A DNA stretch of 41,441 nt from JAAYDI01 sp052034005 (GTDB lineage Bacteria > Planctomycetota > Planctomycetia > Pirellulales > Pirellulaceae): NCBI GenBank assembly GCA_052034005.1, contig JBPOJB010000054.1, positions 1-41,441 on the forward strand, given 5' to 3'. Under the pieces are notes generated by a model. That model did not search any database. It was given only the letters and a program-made list of their open reading frames with translations, and was not told where the DNA came from. Both the position numbers and the translations under genes were made by a program. Position 1 is the stretch's first letter, and each line of letters opens with the position of its first letter. Below, piece after piece: positions 8,479 through 16,319 of the stretch.

Positions 8479-10760
8479 GGGTTGGCCGGCATCATCTCCC
8501 ACGCGTGGACCGCTGACACATGAGCGCTGCCGCCCGTGGCGAACAGCGCCACGCCCAGGCTGTCACTGCGCCCCGGGAACACGCGCCGGCCGATCGCCTG
8601 GCGGTCGTTCGCGTACACCTCGACGATCGATCGGTCGACGAATACGCGCAGCGTCAGCGGTTCGCCGGCGGGGAGTGCCAGCGGCGCCTGTTCCAGGACC
8701 CGGCGCCCGTCCACGCCGCTGCGCGTCGCGTCGAAGCAGAGCCGCCCCTGTTGAGCGTCGTAGTACAAGCGGGTTTCTTCCTCACCGCCGGGCGACCGGC
8801 GCACCAGCACGCCGTACTGCGCGGCCGTGGCCGAGTCGATGACGATCTCCAGCTCGCACGCGTCGCCCGGGACGCCCTCCAGCCACTTCACTTCGTCACC
8901 GGCGAGCGTCACGTCGCGCCACTCCCGTTCGTGCGCGCGCAGCATCCGCAGCTCCGGGACGGGAGCCATCCTCAGCGCGCCGTCCTCGTCGACCCACAAG
9001 GTGCGCGGCAGGCCGTAAACGCCCGACCAGCCCCGCTCCATCTCGCCGGCCGGATTGTCGGTCAACCACGCCCACATGATCTGGCGCCCCTGCGCGTCGA
9101 CGAGCGCCTCGGGGGCGAAGTACGTGTTGTCGATCCAGCTCATCCGGCCGTGGCTGAGCGGCACGAACCGGCCGGCCCGGCGATCGTAATCGCCCACGTA
9201 GTACTGGCAGCCCTTGTTGTGGCTGATGAAGAGCAGCAGGTGCTTGCCGCTCGGCGCACCGCCCTCCGCCCGCTTGGGCAACGGCAGGAAGCTCGGACAC
9301 ATGTTGTCTTCGCTGTCATCCGTCCACTGCGGGTTCCGCTCGTAGAACACTCCGCGGTACTCCCACCTGGCAAGGTCCTCCGATTCGAACAGGTAGAGCC
9401 GGTCGCCTCTGGTCGATGCGGGCGCGTCAGGCTGACGCCCGTACTTGTTCAGGACCAGCAGGTTGCCCGTGAGCACGTAGTACTTGCCGTCCTCCTTCCA
9501 GATGTTGGACGGATCGGCAGAACCGTAGATCAGAGTCTCGCCCGCCGCGTCGGCGACTTCCGTAAGGCCCCACTCCGTCGACGGGATGACCGGGTTGGCC
9601 GGCGACTTCCGCCAGACATCGAAGCCGCGATCGCAGCTCCGGGCAATGCCGATCCCTTTGGCGCCCCACAGCATCCAGTACGTGAGGTACGCCGTCCCAT
9701 CGTCGTCGACGAACCCGCCACCGCTGAAACACCCTTCATCGCCCTGGCCCGGCCCGATCGCGTCCGGATGGTGGCGCCAGTGCACCAGGTCGCAGCTGGA
9801 CAGATGCCCCCAGCAGAAGCCCACACCGGTGCGGTTGTAGAGGTACATCAAGTGATACCGCCCGTTGGCGAAGAAACAGCCGTTCGGATCGCCCGGCACC
9901 CCGTTGTCTTCCGGGACGCAGAAGTGGTAGCGCGGTCGATAGGGGTCTGCGAGCAGTCTCTCGCGCAGCAGCCGCGTCGATTCAACCACCGGTCCGGGCA
10001 CCGGGTCTGTCTTGGACCAGCGCGCCGGCAGGCCGGCTGTGCCGGCCGCGTCGTCGCGAACCATCGTGGCCAGCATGATCGGCTGGTCCCCGTCCAGCAC
10101 GAGGCACCCGCCTTCCAGGCGCGCTCCGCCCGCCAATCGCACCTGGTTGAAACGCCCGGCACGGTCGTAGATGCCGGTGTCGGCGAAATCCCACCAGGCC
10201 CAGGGGTCCAACTCCGGGATCGGCTGGCCCGGCTGCATGCGGGCGATCGTCTCCTGATCGAGGGGCCTGTCGTAGACGCGCGCGTCCCGCACTCGCCCGA
10301 AGAAGTGATCGACACCCTTCGTCAAATGGCGCTGGCCGAACAGGATCGCCGTGTTCGGCCCGAAGACATTCGCCGAACTGTCCTGGGCATAGGATGCGTA
10401 GAGCTCACCATTGCGATAGACAGTGATGGTCTGTTGCTGGTAGACGACCACAATCTGCACGAACGTGTCGGGACCCGCCGTCTCCTTCGGCCACTGCGAC
10501 TGGTCTTTCCAGGTGCGGCTGTACCCGTTGCTGCCCGGCATCCAGACGCGCGGCTCCAATTCGGCAAACACGATGCCGTCGAAATGATCTTCGGTTGTAT
10601 CGTTGACGGTCAGCGCCGATCCGCCCGACTGCGTGAGGTTCGCCGGTGCGACCCACACGACCAGCGTCTTGTCGGCAAGCTGCCCATCGGCCGCATGGAG
10701 TGCCGTCGGTGTCCAACAGGCGGTCAGGCAGAGGACCGAGGTGAGAAACGGCGAGTTCAT
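8472..10760 (-). CDS. Exported LamG-GH32 family glycosidase (fructan-type)
   Basis: A 762-residue protein from ATG 10760, preceded by AGGAG; longer frames upstream lack support. A signal peptide ends near TALHA (residue 23). A LamG/concanavalin-like domain (~30-210; GRVRDARVYDRPLDQETIA) precedes a GH32 five-blade propeller and C-terminal beta-sandwich. The nucleophile region reads VPGDPNGCFF (Asp in DPNG), and the RDP motif is GSADPSNIW. The region corresponding to the acid/base E-C-P-D motif reads EDNMCPSFLPL, so the Glu is not in its usual place beside Cys. The C-terminus has VDRSIVEVYAN, a hallmark of GH32. Family members hydrolyse levan, inulin or sucrose. The shifted acid/base position leaves activity uncertain. 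Confidence 0.8.
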   Translation of the reverse strand: MNSPFLTSVLCLTACWTPTALHAADGQLADKTLVVWVAPANLTQSGGSALTVNDTTEDHFDGIVFAELEPRVWMPGSNGYSRTWKDQSQWPKETAGPDTFVQIVVVYQQQTITVYRNGELYASYAQDSSANVFGPNTAILFGQRHLTKGVDHFFGRVRDARVYDRPLDQETIARMQPGQPIPELDPWAWWDFADTGIYDRAGRFNQVRLAGGARLEGGCLVLDGDQPIMLATMVRDDAAGTAGLPARWSKTDPVPGPVVESTRLLRERLLADPYRPRYHFCVPEDNGVPGDPNGCFFANGRYHLMYLYNRTGVGFCWGHLSSCDLVHWRHHPDAIGPGQGDEGCFSGGGFVDDDGTAYLTYWMLWGAKGIGIARSCDRGFDVWRKSPANPVIPSTEWGLTEVADAAGETLIYGSADPSNIWKEDGKYYVLTGNLLVLNKYGRQPDAPASTRGDRLYLFESEDLARWEYRGVFYERNPQWTDDSEDNMCPSFLPLPKRAEGGAPSGKHLLLFISHNKGCQYYVGDYDRRAGRFVPLSHGRMSWIDNTYFAPEALVDAQGRQIMWAWLTDNPAGEMERGWSGVYGLPRTLWVDEDGALRMAPVPELRMLRAHEREWRDVTLAGDEVKWLEGVPGDACELEIVIDSATAAQYGVLVRRSPGGEEETRLYYDAQQGRLCFDATRSGVDGRRVLEQAPLALPAGEPLTLRVFVDRSIVEVYANDRQAIGRRVFPGRSDSLGVALFATGGSAHVSAVHAWEMMPANPY

Positions 10761-11019
10761 CGACGGACTCCTGTAGGGCAGATGCTCGTTTTGCGACTGG
10801 GGCACACCCCTGTGTACCCGATCCGCATCGGTCACGCCAGCTGTTGACGCGGCGGTGCTCCCAACGGGCGAGCCGATCATATACAATCCTCGTGGCGAGG
10901 CGCCTTCTCGGCTGCCCGGTGGGCTGGTCGCCCGCCCCGTCCACAACCGGGTCCGCCAGGTCTGATGCATCCCGGAGGCCCTGCCGGGCCCTGGGCTTTC
11001 GTTTTACAGGAATCGCGTG
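10761..11019. other. Divergent promoter region between GH32 and hydrolase genes
   Basis: A 259-base gap between divergent genes. It contains a -10-like ATATACAAT at 10879-10887 on the plus strand without a well-spaced -35 (TTGACG at 10844 is 30 bases away), and the terminator-like leader at 10977-11005 described separately. No small ORF is convincing. Confidence 0.35.
10977..11005 (+). terminator. Terminator-like hairpin just ahead of the alpha/beta hydrolase gene
   Basis: GGCCC-TGCC-GGGCC (10977-10990) forms a compact five-pair stem and is followed by a T-rich run ending in TTTCGTTTT (10997-11005). It sits only a few bases before the AGG ribosome site (11008-11010) of the gene starting at 11020. 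It could terminate or attenuate upstream transcription. The stem is short and an overlapping CCCGG/CCGGG pairing competes. Confidence 0.35.
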
Positions 11020-12081
11020 ATGTGCTCTGCTTGCCGGTTGCGGGTTTGGTCCGCATCGTATGCGACGTTTCTCTGCGTCTGGGGTTTGTGGAGTGGGTCG
11101 CCGGGCGCGGCCGAGCCGCCGGTCCCCGTCGGAAGCCGTTACCAGGCGCAGGACACGCTGGCCTGTGGTGAAGAGGCGGTGGAAGACGCCCGGCAGTGTC
11201 TCGCCGGGCTCCGCTGGGCCCCGTCCCAATTCGAAGTCCGCTGTGAGCCGGCGCGCGACGATTGCGGCGAGCTGCTGGTGCGGTTCCCCTCGCCGGTCGA
11301 CACGGGCGATGCGGCGAACGACCTGGTGGCCATGGAGTGGTATCCGGCCCGTGATGCGGACGGCCGTGTGCTCCGCGCTCCGGCGGTGGTCGTGGTTCAC
11401 GAGTCGGGCAGATCCATGCCTGTCGGGCGGATGGTTGCCCGCGGACTGCGCGCGTTGCAGGTGCACACGTTCATGGTCCAGTTGCCCGGGTATGGCGTGC
11501 GGAAGTCCACAGCTTCGAACGAGCCGGGGGAGATGTTCGTGAAGTTGCGGCAGGCCATCGCGGACGTGCGCCGGGCGCGCGATGCCGTAGCTGCCTTGCC
11601 GTATGTGGACACGGACATGATCGCTCTGCAGGGGACCAGTCTGGGCGGATTCGTCGCCGCGACCGTGGCGGGGCTCGATCACGGCTACCACCGCACATTC
11701 ATCCTGCTGGCCGGCGGCAACCTGCATCAGGTGATCCAGGAAGGCGAACTGGATGTAGCTCAGCTGCGCCAACAGCTCAAGGCGATCGGTATCGAGGGCG
11801 AGAAGGTGCGTGCGTTGACGTGGGGCATCGAGCCGCTCCGGCTCGCCCACCGGATTGATCCCCAGACGACCTGGCTGTACCGCGGCGCGCAGGACAACGT
11901 CGTGCCGCCGCATTGTTCCGTGGCGCTGGCCGACGCGGCTCGCCTCCCGCAGGATCACCACCTGGTCCTCCCGGTCGATCACTACTCGGGGATCGTGCTG
12001 CTCCCCAAGATCCTGCTGGAGATCCGCCAGGCGCTGGTCGATGGGACGGGCGATGCGCGGAAGGTGCCCCCCGCGGGCTGA
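11020..12081 (+). CDS. Exported alpha/beta hydrolase (dienelactone-hydrolase/prolyl-peptidase-like)
   Basis: A 353-residue protein. Start taken as ATG 11020; GTG 11017 directly before it is the alternative, and both follow ACAGG. The N-terminus has basic residues then a hydrophobic segment (YATFLCVWGLW), consistent with a signal peptide. The core has VVVVHESG, the nucleophile elbow GTSLGGF (Ser of G-x-S-x-G), Asp in LYRGAQDNVVP and His in LPVDHYSG: a complete Ser-Asp-His triad. This fold class covers esterases, acetyl-xylan esterases and peptidases. Its place among glycan-degrading enzymes favours a carbohydrate esterase, but that is inference. Confidence 0.7.
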   Translation: MCSACRLRVWSASYATFLCVWGLWSGSPGAAEPPVPVGSRYQAQDTLACGEEAVEDARQCLAGLRWAPSQFEVRCEPARDDCGELLVRFPSPVDTGDAANDLVAMEWYPARDADGRVLRAPAVVVVHESGRSMPVGRMVARGLRALQVHTFMVQLPGYGVRKSTASNEPGEMFVKLRQAIADVRRARDAVAALPYVDTDMIALQGTSLGGFVAATVAGLDHGYHRTFILLAGGNLHQVIQEGELDVAQLRQQLKAIGIEGEKVRALTWGIEPLRLAHRIDPQTTWLYRGAQDNVVPPHCSVALADAARLPQDHHLVLPVDHYSGIVLLPKILLEIRQALVDGTGDARKVPPAG

Positions 12082-12168
12082 ACGGCCGTGCGTGGTGGAT
12101 CCGTCGCAACGTGCACGGCCCGGTCGCCGAGCGGCGTGTGTCGCGGCTCGCGATCATGTCGCTCGATC

Positions 12169-12177
12169 TGCTACAAT
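12169..12177 (+). promoter_or_regulatory. Extended -10 element upstream of the DapA-family gene
   Basis: TG-C-TACAAT fits an extended -10 (TGnTATAAT) about 50 bases before the GTG at 12230. No clear -35 is seen at 17 bases upstream. The same TGnTANNNT form precedes the genes at 14538 and 15506. Confidence 0.35.
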
Positions 12178-12229
12178 ACCGCCTGCCAGCGAGGGCAGGC
12201 GTCCGCGAGGAAGAAGGGGGGACAGCACC

Positions 12230-13168
12230 GTGACTGAACATGACGCTTTCAAGCACCGGCGGTTCCGTGGGATCATCACGCCCTTGGTCACGCCCCTGGC
12301 GGACCGTGATACGCTGGACGAACCGGGTTTGAAACGGCTCGTCGAACATGTCATTGCCGGGGGCGTGCAGGGCATTTTCATCCTGGGGAGCACGGGTGAG
12401 GCACCCAGCCTGAGTTATCGGTTGCGCTGCGACCTGGTCAGTCTCACCTGCCAGCTGGTGCATCGCCGCGTGCCCGTCCTGGTCGGGATCACTGACACGG
12501 CGTTCGTCGAATCGCTCCGGGTGGCCCGGGCCGCGGCCGACGCCCATGCCGATGCGGTCGTGCTGTCCACCCCGTACTACTTCCCGGCCGGTCAGACCGA
12601 GTTGATTACCTACGTGCGGCATCTCTCGCAGGAGCTGCCGTTGCCGATGATGCTCTACAACATGCCGAGCCTGACGAAAGTCTCGTTCGAACTGGACACG
12701 CTGCGCCAACTCGCGGAAATCGGCACGATCCTGGGCGTCAAGGACAGCAGCGGCGACCTGGAGTACTTCGCGGGACTCGTGGCCCTGCGCAAACTGCGCC
12801 CGGACTGGTCCATCCTGATCGGCCCCGAGCACTTGCTTTGCGTGGCCGTGCAGTTGGGCGGCGACGGCGGCGTCTGCGGCGGATCCAACGTGCTGCCACG
12901 GCTGTTCGCCGATTGCTACGACGCGACGGCGCGGCGGGACATGGATCGCGCCCAGCAGCTGATCCAGCAGATCCACGATTTCCAGGAGATCTACACGGTC
13001 GGCAAGTACGCCTCGCGCTATATCAAGGCCACCAAGAGTGCGCTGTCGCTCATGGGCATCTGCAGCGATTTCCTCGCCGAGCCCTTCAACCATTTCCTGC
13101 CGCCGCAGCGCCAGAAAGTGCGGGCTATTCTGCAGCGATTCGTGCCCGACGAGGCGATGGGCGTGTAA
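12230..13168 (+). CDS. DapA/NanA/KDG-aldolase superfamily lyase
   Basis: A 312-residue TIM-barrel Schiff-base lyase. GTG 12230 is chosen because the family N-terminus (FRGIITPLVTPL) begins right after it and purine-rich sequence (AGGAAG, GGGGGGA) lies upstream. The motifs are complete: GSTGEAPSLS (GSTGE at 53-57), Tyr143 in MLYNMPSLTK, and the Schiff-base Lys171 in LGVKDSSGD. Family members include dihydrodipicolinate synthase, N-acetylneuraminate lyase, 2-keto-3-deoxy-sugar-acid aldolases and dehydratases. The surrounding sugar genes and a KDG-type kinase at 1632 favour a sugar-acid substrate over lysine synthesis. It ends 11 bases from the convergent flavoprotein gene. Confidence 0.8.
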   Translation: MTEHDAFKHRRFRGIITPLVTPLADRDTLDEPGLKRLVEHVIAGGVQGIFILGSTGEAPSLSYRLRCDLVSLTCQLVHRRVPVLVGITDTAFVESLRVARAAADAHADAVVLSTPYYFPAGQTELITYVRHLSQELPLPMMLYNMPSLTKVSFELDTLRQLAEIGTILGVKDSSGDLEYFAGLVALRKLRPDWSILIGPEHLLCVAVQLGGDGGVCGGSNVLPRLFADCYDATARRDMDRAQQLIQQIHDFQEIYTVGKYASRYIKATKSALSLMGICSDFLAEPFNHFLPPQRQKVRAILQRFVPDEAMGV

Positions 13169-13179
13169 CGCTGCGAACG

Positions 13180-14454
13180 CTACACACTCTCTCCCGCCAG
13201 CGCGCCGGTGCTGAACGCGGCCTGGAAGTTGTAGCCGCCGATCGGACCGTCCAGGTCCAGGACCTCGCCGGCGAAGTAGAGACGCGGGACCAGTTTGCTC
13301 TGCATCGTGCTGGAGCTGACGCCGTCCAACGCGACGCCGCCCGCCGTGACCTCGGCCTTTTCGAAACCCAGAGTGCCGGTCACAGGAAACCGCGTCGCTT
13401 TGAGCGCCGTGACCAGCCGCATCCGTTCAGCGCGGCTCAGCTCCGCGGCCACCCGCGCAGCCGGCACGCCTGCCGCTGCGAGCAGGGCGTCGGAAAGCCG
13501 ACGCGGCACCCAGGCGGTCAGGATCACCCCCACCTGCTTCCTGCCCTGCCGGGACGCCGCGTCCTGCAGTCCCTTCTCCAGCAGCGGGCGGCCCAAGTGC
13601 GGCACGAAGTCGCATTCCAACGCCAGGTGGCGGGGACGCGGGTGTGCGGACACGACGCGGCTCACATCCAGGACGACCGGGCCGGAGAGCCCGAAGTGGG
13701 CGAACAGGAACGATCCCCGCCGTTGGCTCCGCGATCCATCGCCCGGCCCGTCGCCGGCCGCGACCTTGTCCCCCTCCATGACGCGGACTGCCACGTCGGG
13801 AACCGTGACCCCGCGCAGGGACGTGGCCCAGTCGCAGCGGATCGTCAACGGCACCAGGGCGGGACGTGGCGGGACGATCGTGTGCCCGAACCGGGACGCC
13901 CAGGCGTATCCATCGCCGGTGGTGCCGCAGCCGGGATACGACCGGCCGCCGGTCGTCACGATCAGGCTCTCTGCCCGTATCCGGCGCAGCGGCGTGACGA
14001 TCAGAAAACCGGCTCCGTCGGCGGGCGTCAGCACGTCGACGACCGGTTCCTGCAGGGCCAACGTCGCGCCGTGGCGTGCCAGGACGCGTCGCAGCGCGTT
14101 GGCCACATCCACCGCCCGGCCGCTTTTCGGGAATACCTTGCCTTCGGCTTCAATGCACGTCGGCACCCCTTCCGCTTCGAACAGCGCCACGACCTGATCA
14201 GGCGGCAGAGCGGCGAGCGCCGAGTGCAGGAACGGTCCCTGGCGTCCAAACGCGGCGACAATGCCGTCCGGGCCGACCGCCTGGGTCAGATTACAGCGTG
14301 TGCCGCCCGACATCAGGACCTTGGCGCCCGGCTTGGCGTTCTTCTCCAGCACCAACACGCGGCGGCCCCGCGCGGCGGCTCGCGCGCCCGCCATCAGCCC
14401 GGCCGCGCCGGCGCCGATCACGACTGTATCCCAAGAGCTTCCAGAGGTCGACAT
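13180..14454 (-). CDS. YhiN/HI0933-family NAD(P)/FAD-dependent oxidoreductase
   Basis: A 424-residue flavoprotein. The N-terminal dinucleotide loop VVIGAGAAGLMAGARAAARG is followed by LEKNAKPGAKVLMSGGTRCN, the highly characteristic HI0933/YhiN signature. The family-specific second motif GSFLFAHFGLSGPVVLDVSR is split across the middle domain, and the C-terminal FAD loop reads YFAGEVLDLDGPIGGYNFQ. Length and domain order are normal for the family (annotated elsewhere as aminoacetone-oxidase-type flavoproteins). The physiological reaction of YhiN proteins is not firmly known. It is transcribed divergently from the ATP-grasp gene. Confidence 0.85.
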   Translation of the reverse strand: MSTSGSSWDTVVIGAGAAGLMAGARAAARGRRVLVLEKNAKPGAKVLMSGGTRCNLTQAVGPDGIVAAFGRQGPFLHSALAALPPDQVVALFEAEGVPTCIEAEGKVFPKSGRAVDVANALRRVLARHGATLALQEPVVDVLTPADGAGFLIVTPLRRIRAESLIVTTGGRSYPGCGTTGDGYAWASRFGHTIVPPRPALVPLTIRCDWATSLRGVTVPDVAVRVMEGDKVAAGDGPGDGSRSQRRGSFLFAHFGLSGPVVLDVSRVVSAHPRPRHLALECDFVPHLGRPLLEKGLQDAASRQGRKQVGVILTAWVPRRLSDALLAAAGVPAARVAAELSRAERMRLVTALKATRFPVTGTLGFEKAEVTAGGVALDGVSSSTMQSKLVPRLYFAGEVLDLDGPIGGYNFQAAFSTGALAGESV

Positions 14455-14473
14455 CGCCTCATGATGGATTCCC

Positions 14474-14482
14474 TGCTATCCT
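14474..14482 (+). promoter_or_regulatory. Extended -10 element upstream of the ATP-grasp gene
   Basis: TG-C-TATCCT lies 55 bases before the ATG at 14538, in the divergent gap with the YhiN-type gene. It matches TGnTANNNT but has no convincing -35. Confidence 0.3.
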
Positions 14483-14537
14483 GTCACAAGGTGTGCTGAC
14501 ACGATCGGACGGGGTCCGCGTACGAACCAGGAGTCGC

Positions 14538-15404
14538 ATGAGATCGCTGGCATTTCTCACCATGGACAGCCTGGAGGGGTTCGTCGCTTACGATCACCTG
14601 GCGGTGGAGCCTTTGGCGCGCCGCGGATGGCGCGTCGAACAGGTCCCCTGGCGGCGTGAACCGGTCCGGTGGGACGACTACGAGTTGGTCGTCATTCGTT
14701 CCCCGTGGGACTACCAGCAGGACCCCCAAGCGTTCCTGAACGTCCTTAGGCGGATCGAGGCCTCGGGCGCCCAGTTGCAGAACGACCTGCAAACCGTGTC
14801 GTGGAACATCCACAAGGCGTACCTGCGGGACCTGGCGGGGCGGGGCATTCACATTGTGCCGACGCGCTGGCTGGACCGGCTGGACGCGGCCGGGTTGTCG
14901 CGCCTGTTTGACGAGTTCGGATCGCGGCAATTGATCGTCAAGCCGACGGTGGGTGCCAACGCGGATGACACGTTTCTGCTCGACAAGGACGGTGCCGGCC
15001 CGGCGTGGGCGGCCGCGCTCGCCGCTTTCTCGCATCGCGAACTGATGGCTCAGCCGTTCGTGGAAGACGTTCTTACTACGGGTGAATACTCGTTGCTCTA
15101 TTTCGGCGGCCGGTACAGCCACAGCATCCTGAAGCGGCCCAAGGCACGCGACTTCCGGGTGCAAGAAGAGCATGGGGGCATCATCCGCAGCGTCCAGCCG
15201 GCGGACGATCTGGTCGCCGCCGGGGACCAGGTCATGCACGCCCTGGACCGGCCTACGCTCTACGCGCGCGTGGACCTGGTCCGGCTGTCCGACGGCCGTC
15301 CGGCCTTGATGGAGTTGGAGTTGATCGAGCCCTCGCTCTATTTTCCATATGACCCCCAGGCCCCCGAACGATTCGCGGACGCCGTGGTGCGGCGCATGCC
15401 ATGA
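14538..15404 (+). CDS. ATP-grasp domain ligase of unknown substrate
   Basis: A 288-residue protein starting at ATG 14538 after CCAGGAG. It resembles the prokaryotic glutathione-synthetase/RimK-like ATP-grasp group. It opens with a pre-ATP-grasp strand (YELVVIRSPWDYQQDPQAF), then NDLQTVSWNIHKAYLRDL, a conserved N-x-x-x-K start. Next come LIVKPTVGANADDTFL with the ATP-binding Lys, LMAQPFVEDVLTTGEYSL, the K-R-P-K-ARDFRVQEEHGG lid, and Glu residues in LMELELIEPSLYF that bind Mg. These enzymes join a carboxylate to an amine or thiol. No neighbour identifies the acceptor. Confidence 0.75.
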   Translation: MRSLAFLTMDSLEGFVAYDHLAVEPLARRGWRVEQVPWRREPVRWDDYELVVIRSPWDYQQDPQAFLNVLRRIEASGAQLQNDLQTVSWNIHKAYLRDLAGRGIHIVPTRWLDRLDAAGLSRLFDEFGSRQLIVKPTVGANADDTFLLDKDGAGPAWAAALAAFSHRELMAQPFVEDVLTTGEYSLLYFGGRYSHSILKRPKARDFRVQEEHGGIIRSVQPADDLVAAGDQVMHALDRPTLYARVDLVRLSDGRPALMELELIEPSLYFPYDPQAPERFADAVVRRMP

Positions 15405-15434
15405 GCATTCTCCTGTGGCTGCCCCTTGGTCGCC

Positions 15435-15443
15435 TGATAGAAT
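15435..15443 (+). promoter_or_regulatory. Extended -10 element upstream of the cytidylate-kinase-like gene
   Basis: TG-A-TAGAAT lies 63 bases before the ATG at 15506, between the ATP-grasp and kinase genes. No good -35 at 17-base spacing. Confidence 0.35.
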
Positions 15444-15505
15444 AGTGGGGGGTCGAGACTCATCTGCCCGAATATGCTGCTCATTGCCGAAGAGGAGATG
15501 GTGCC

Positions 15506-16240
15506 ATGGCGATCATTCAACCGGGAGCGCCGCGCGACACGTCTGCTTCACGTTTGGCCGAACAGCGTGTCCACGAGTGGGTTATGCATTTGGAGATGGA
15601 GCGCCGGCGGCTGAAGGAGGAGTCGACGCGCATGGCGACTCCGCAGGTCCAACCGTACATTTCGATTTCGCGGGAAGCGGGGGCGGGCGGTTCCCCAATC
15701 GCCCAACGTGTGGGCGAACTGCTCCAGTGGGAGGTGCTCAACCGCGAAATCCTCGACCACCTGGCCGAGAAGTTCAATCTGCCGCGCGCGATGGTGGGGA
15801 TGGTCGATCGGTCCACGTCGAACTGGCTCGTGGAGGTGTTCGGCAAGTGGCTTGATCCGCGGCTGGTCACGCACAGCGAGTACATCATGCATCTCGGCCA
15901 GATCGTGTTGCTTGCCGCGCAGCATTCCAGCAAGGTCTTCGTGGGGCGGGGGGCCCAGTACTTCCTGCCGAGCGACCGCGGCGTGTGCGTCTTCCTGGTC
16001 GCTCCGCTGGCCGTACGGATCGAACGGGTCCGCGAAGCCCATCAGTGTTCGGAGGCCGAGGCCCGGCGCTACATCCGCAACACGGACACGATCCGCCGTG
16101 ACTTGATCAAGCAGCATTTCAGCCGCGAGATCGGCAACCCCCACGAATACGACCTGGTCATCAATTGCGCCCGCACCAGCGTGGATGGCGCGGCCAGATT
16201 GATCGTCGAACTCGCCCGCCAGAGGTTCTCTCTCGCGTGA
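15506..16240 (+). CDS. Cytidylate-kinase-like family protein
   Basis: A 244-residue P-loop-related protein with a good ribosome site (GAGGAG). After a helical, charged N-terminus (~1-48) it enters ISISREAGAGGSPIAQRVGE, the degenerate P-loop of the cytidylate-kinase-like family. WEVLNREILDHLAE and KVFVGRGAQYFL follow, then RIERVREAHQCSEAEARRYI with the lid arginines. Family members are widespread in anaerobes and Deltaproteobacteria, often as hypothetical kinases; true CMP kinases have GPSGSGKGT, which is absent here. The nucleotide or other substrate is unknown. It is followed 79 bases later by CorA on the same strand. Confidence 0.75.
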   Translation: MAIIQPGAPRDTSASRLAEQRVHEWVMHLEMERRRLKEESTRMATPQVQPYISISREAGAGGSPIAQRVGELLQWEVLNREILDHLAEKFNLPRAMVGMVDRSTSNWLVEVFGKWLDPRLVTHSEYIMHLGQIVLLAAQHSSKVFVGRGAQYFLPSDRGVCVFLVAPLAVRIERVREAHQCSEAEARRYIRNTDTIRRDLIKQHFSREIGNPHEYDLVINCARTSVDGAARLIVELARQRFSLA

Positions 16241-16319
16241 AAGGTTGTCGGCGAGCCTGCGGAGCAATCCCGACAGGGAGTCGTACACATCAGCATCTGA
16301 CCCCGTACGAGACTATAGC

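Noticed and set aside
8520..10847. A 775-residue open frame on the plus strand opposite GH32
   Set aside because: Arg/Val/Pro-rich shadow with no motifs; the minus strand has a signal peptide, LamG and GH32 signatures.
10844..10887. TTGACG and TATACAAT as a sigma-70 promoter
   Set aside because: The hexamers are 30 bases apart, too far for one promoter; only the -10-like element is kept as a weak note.
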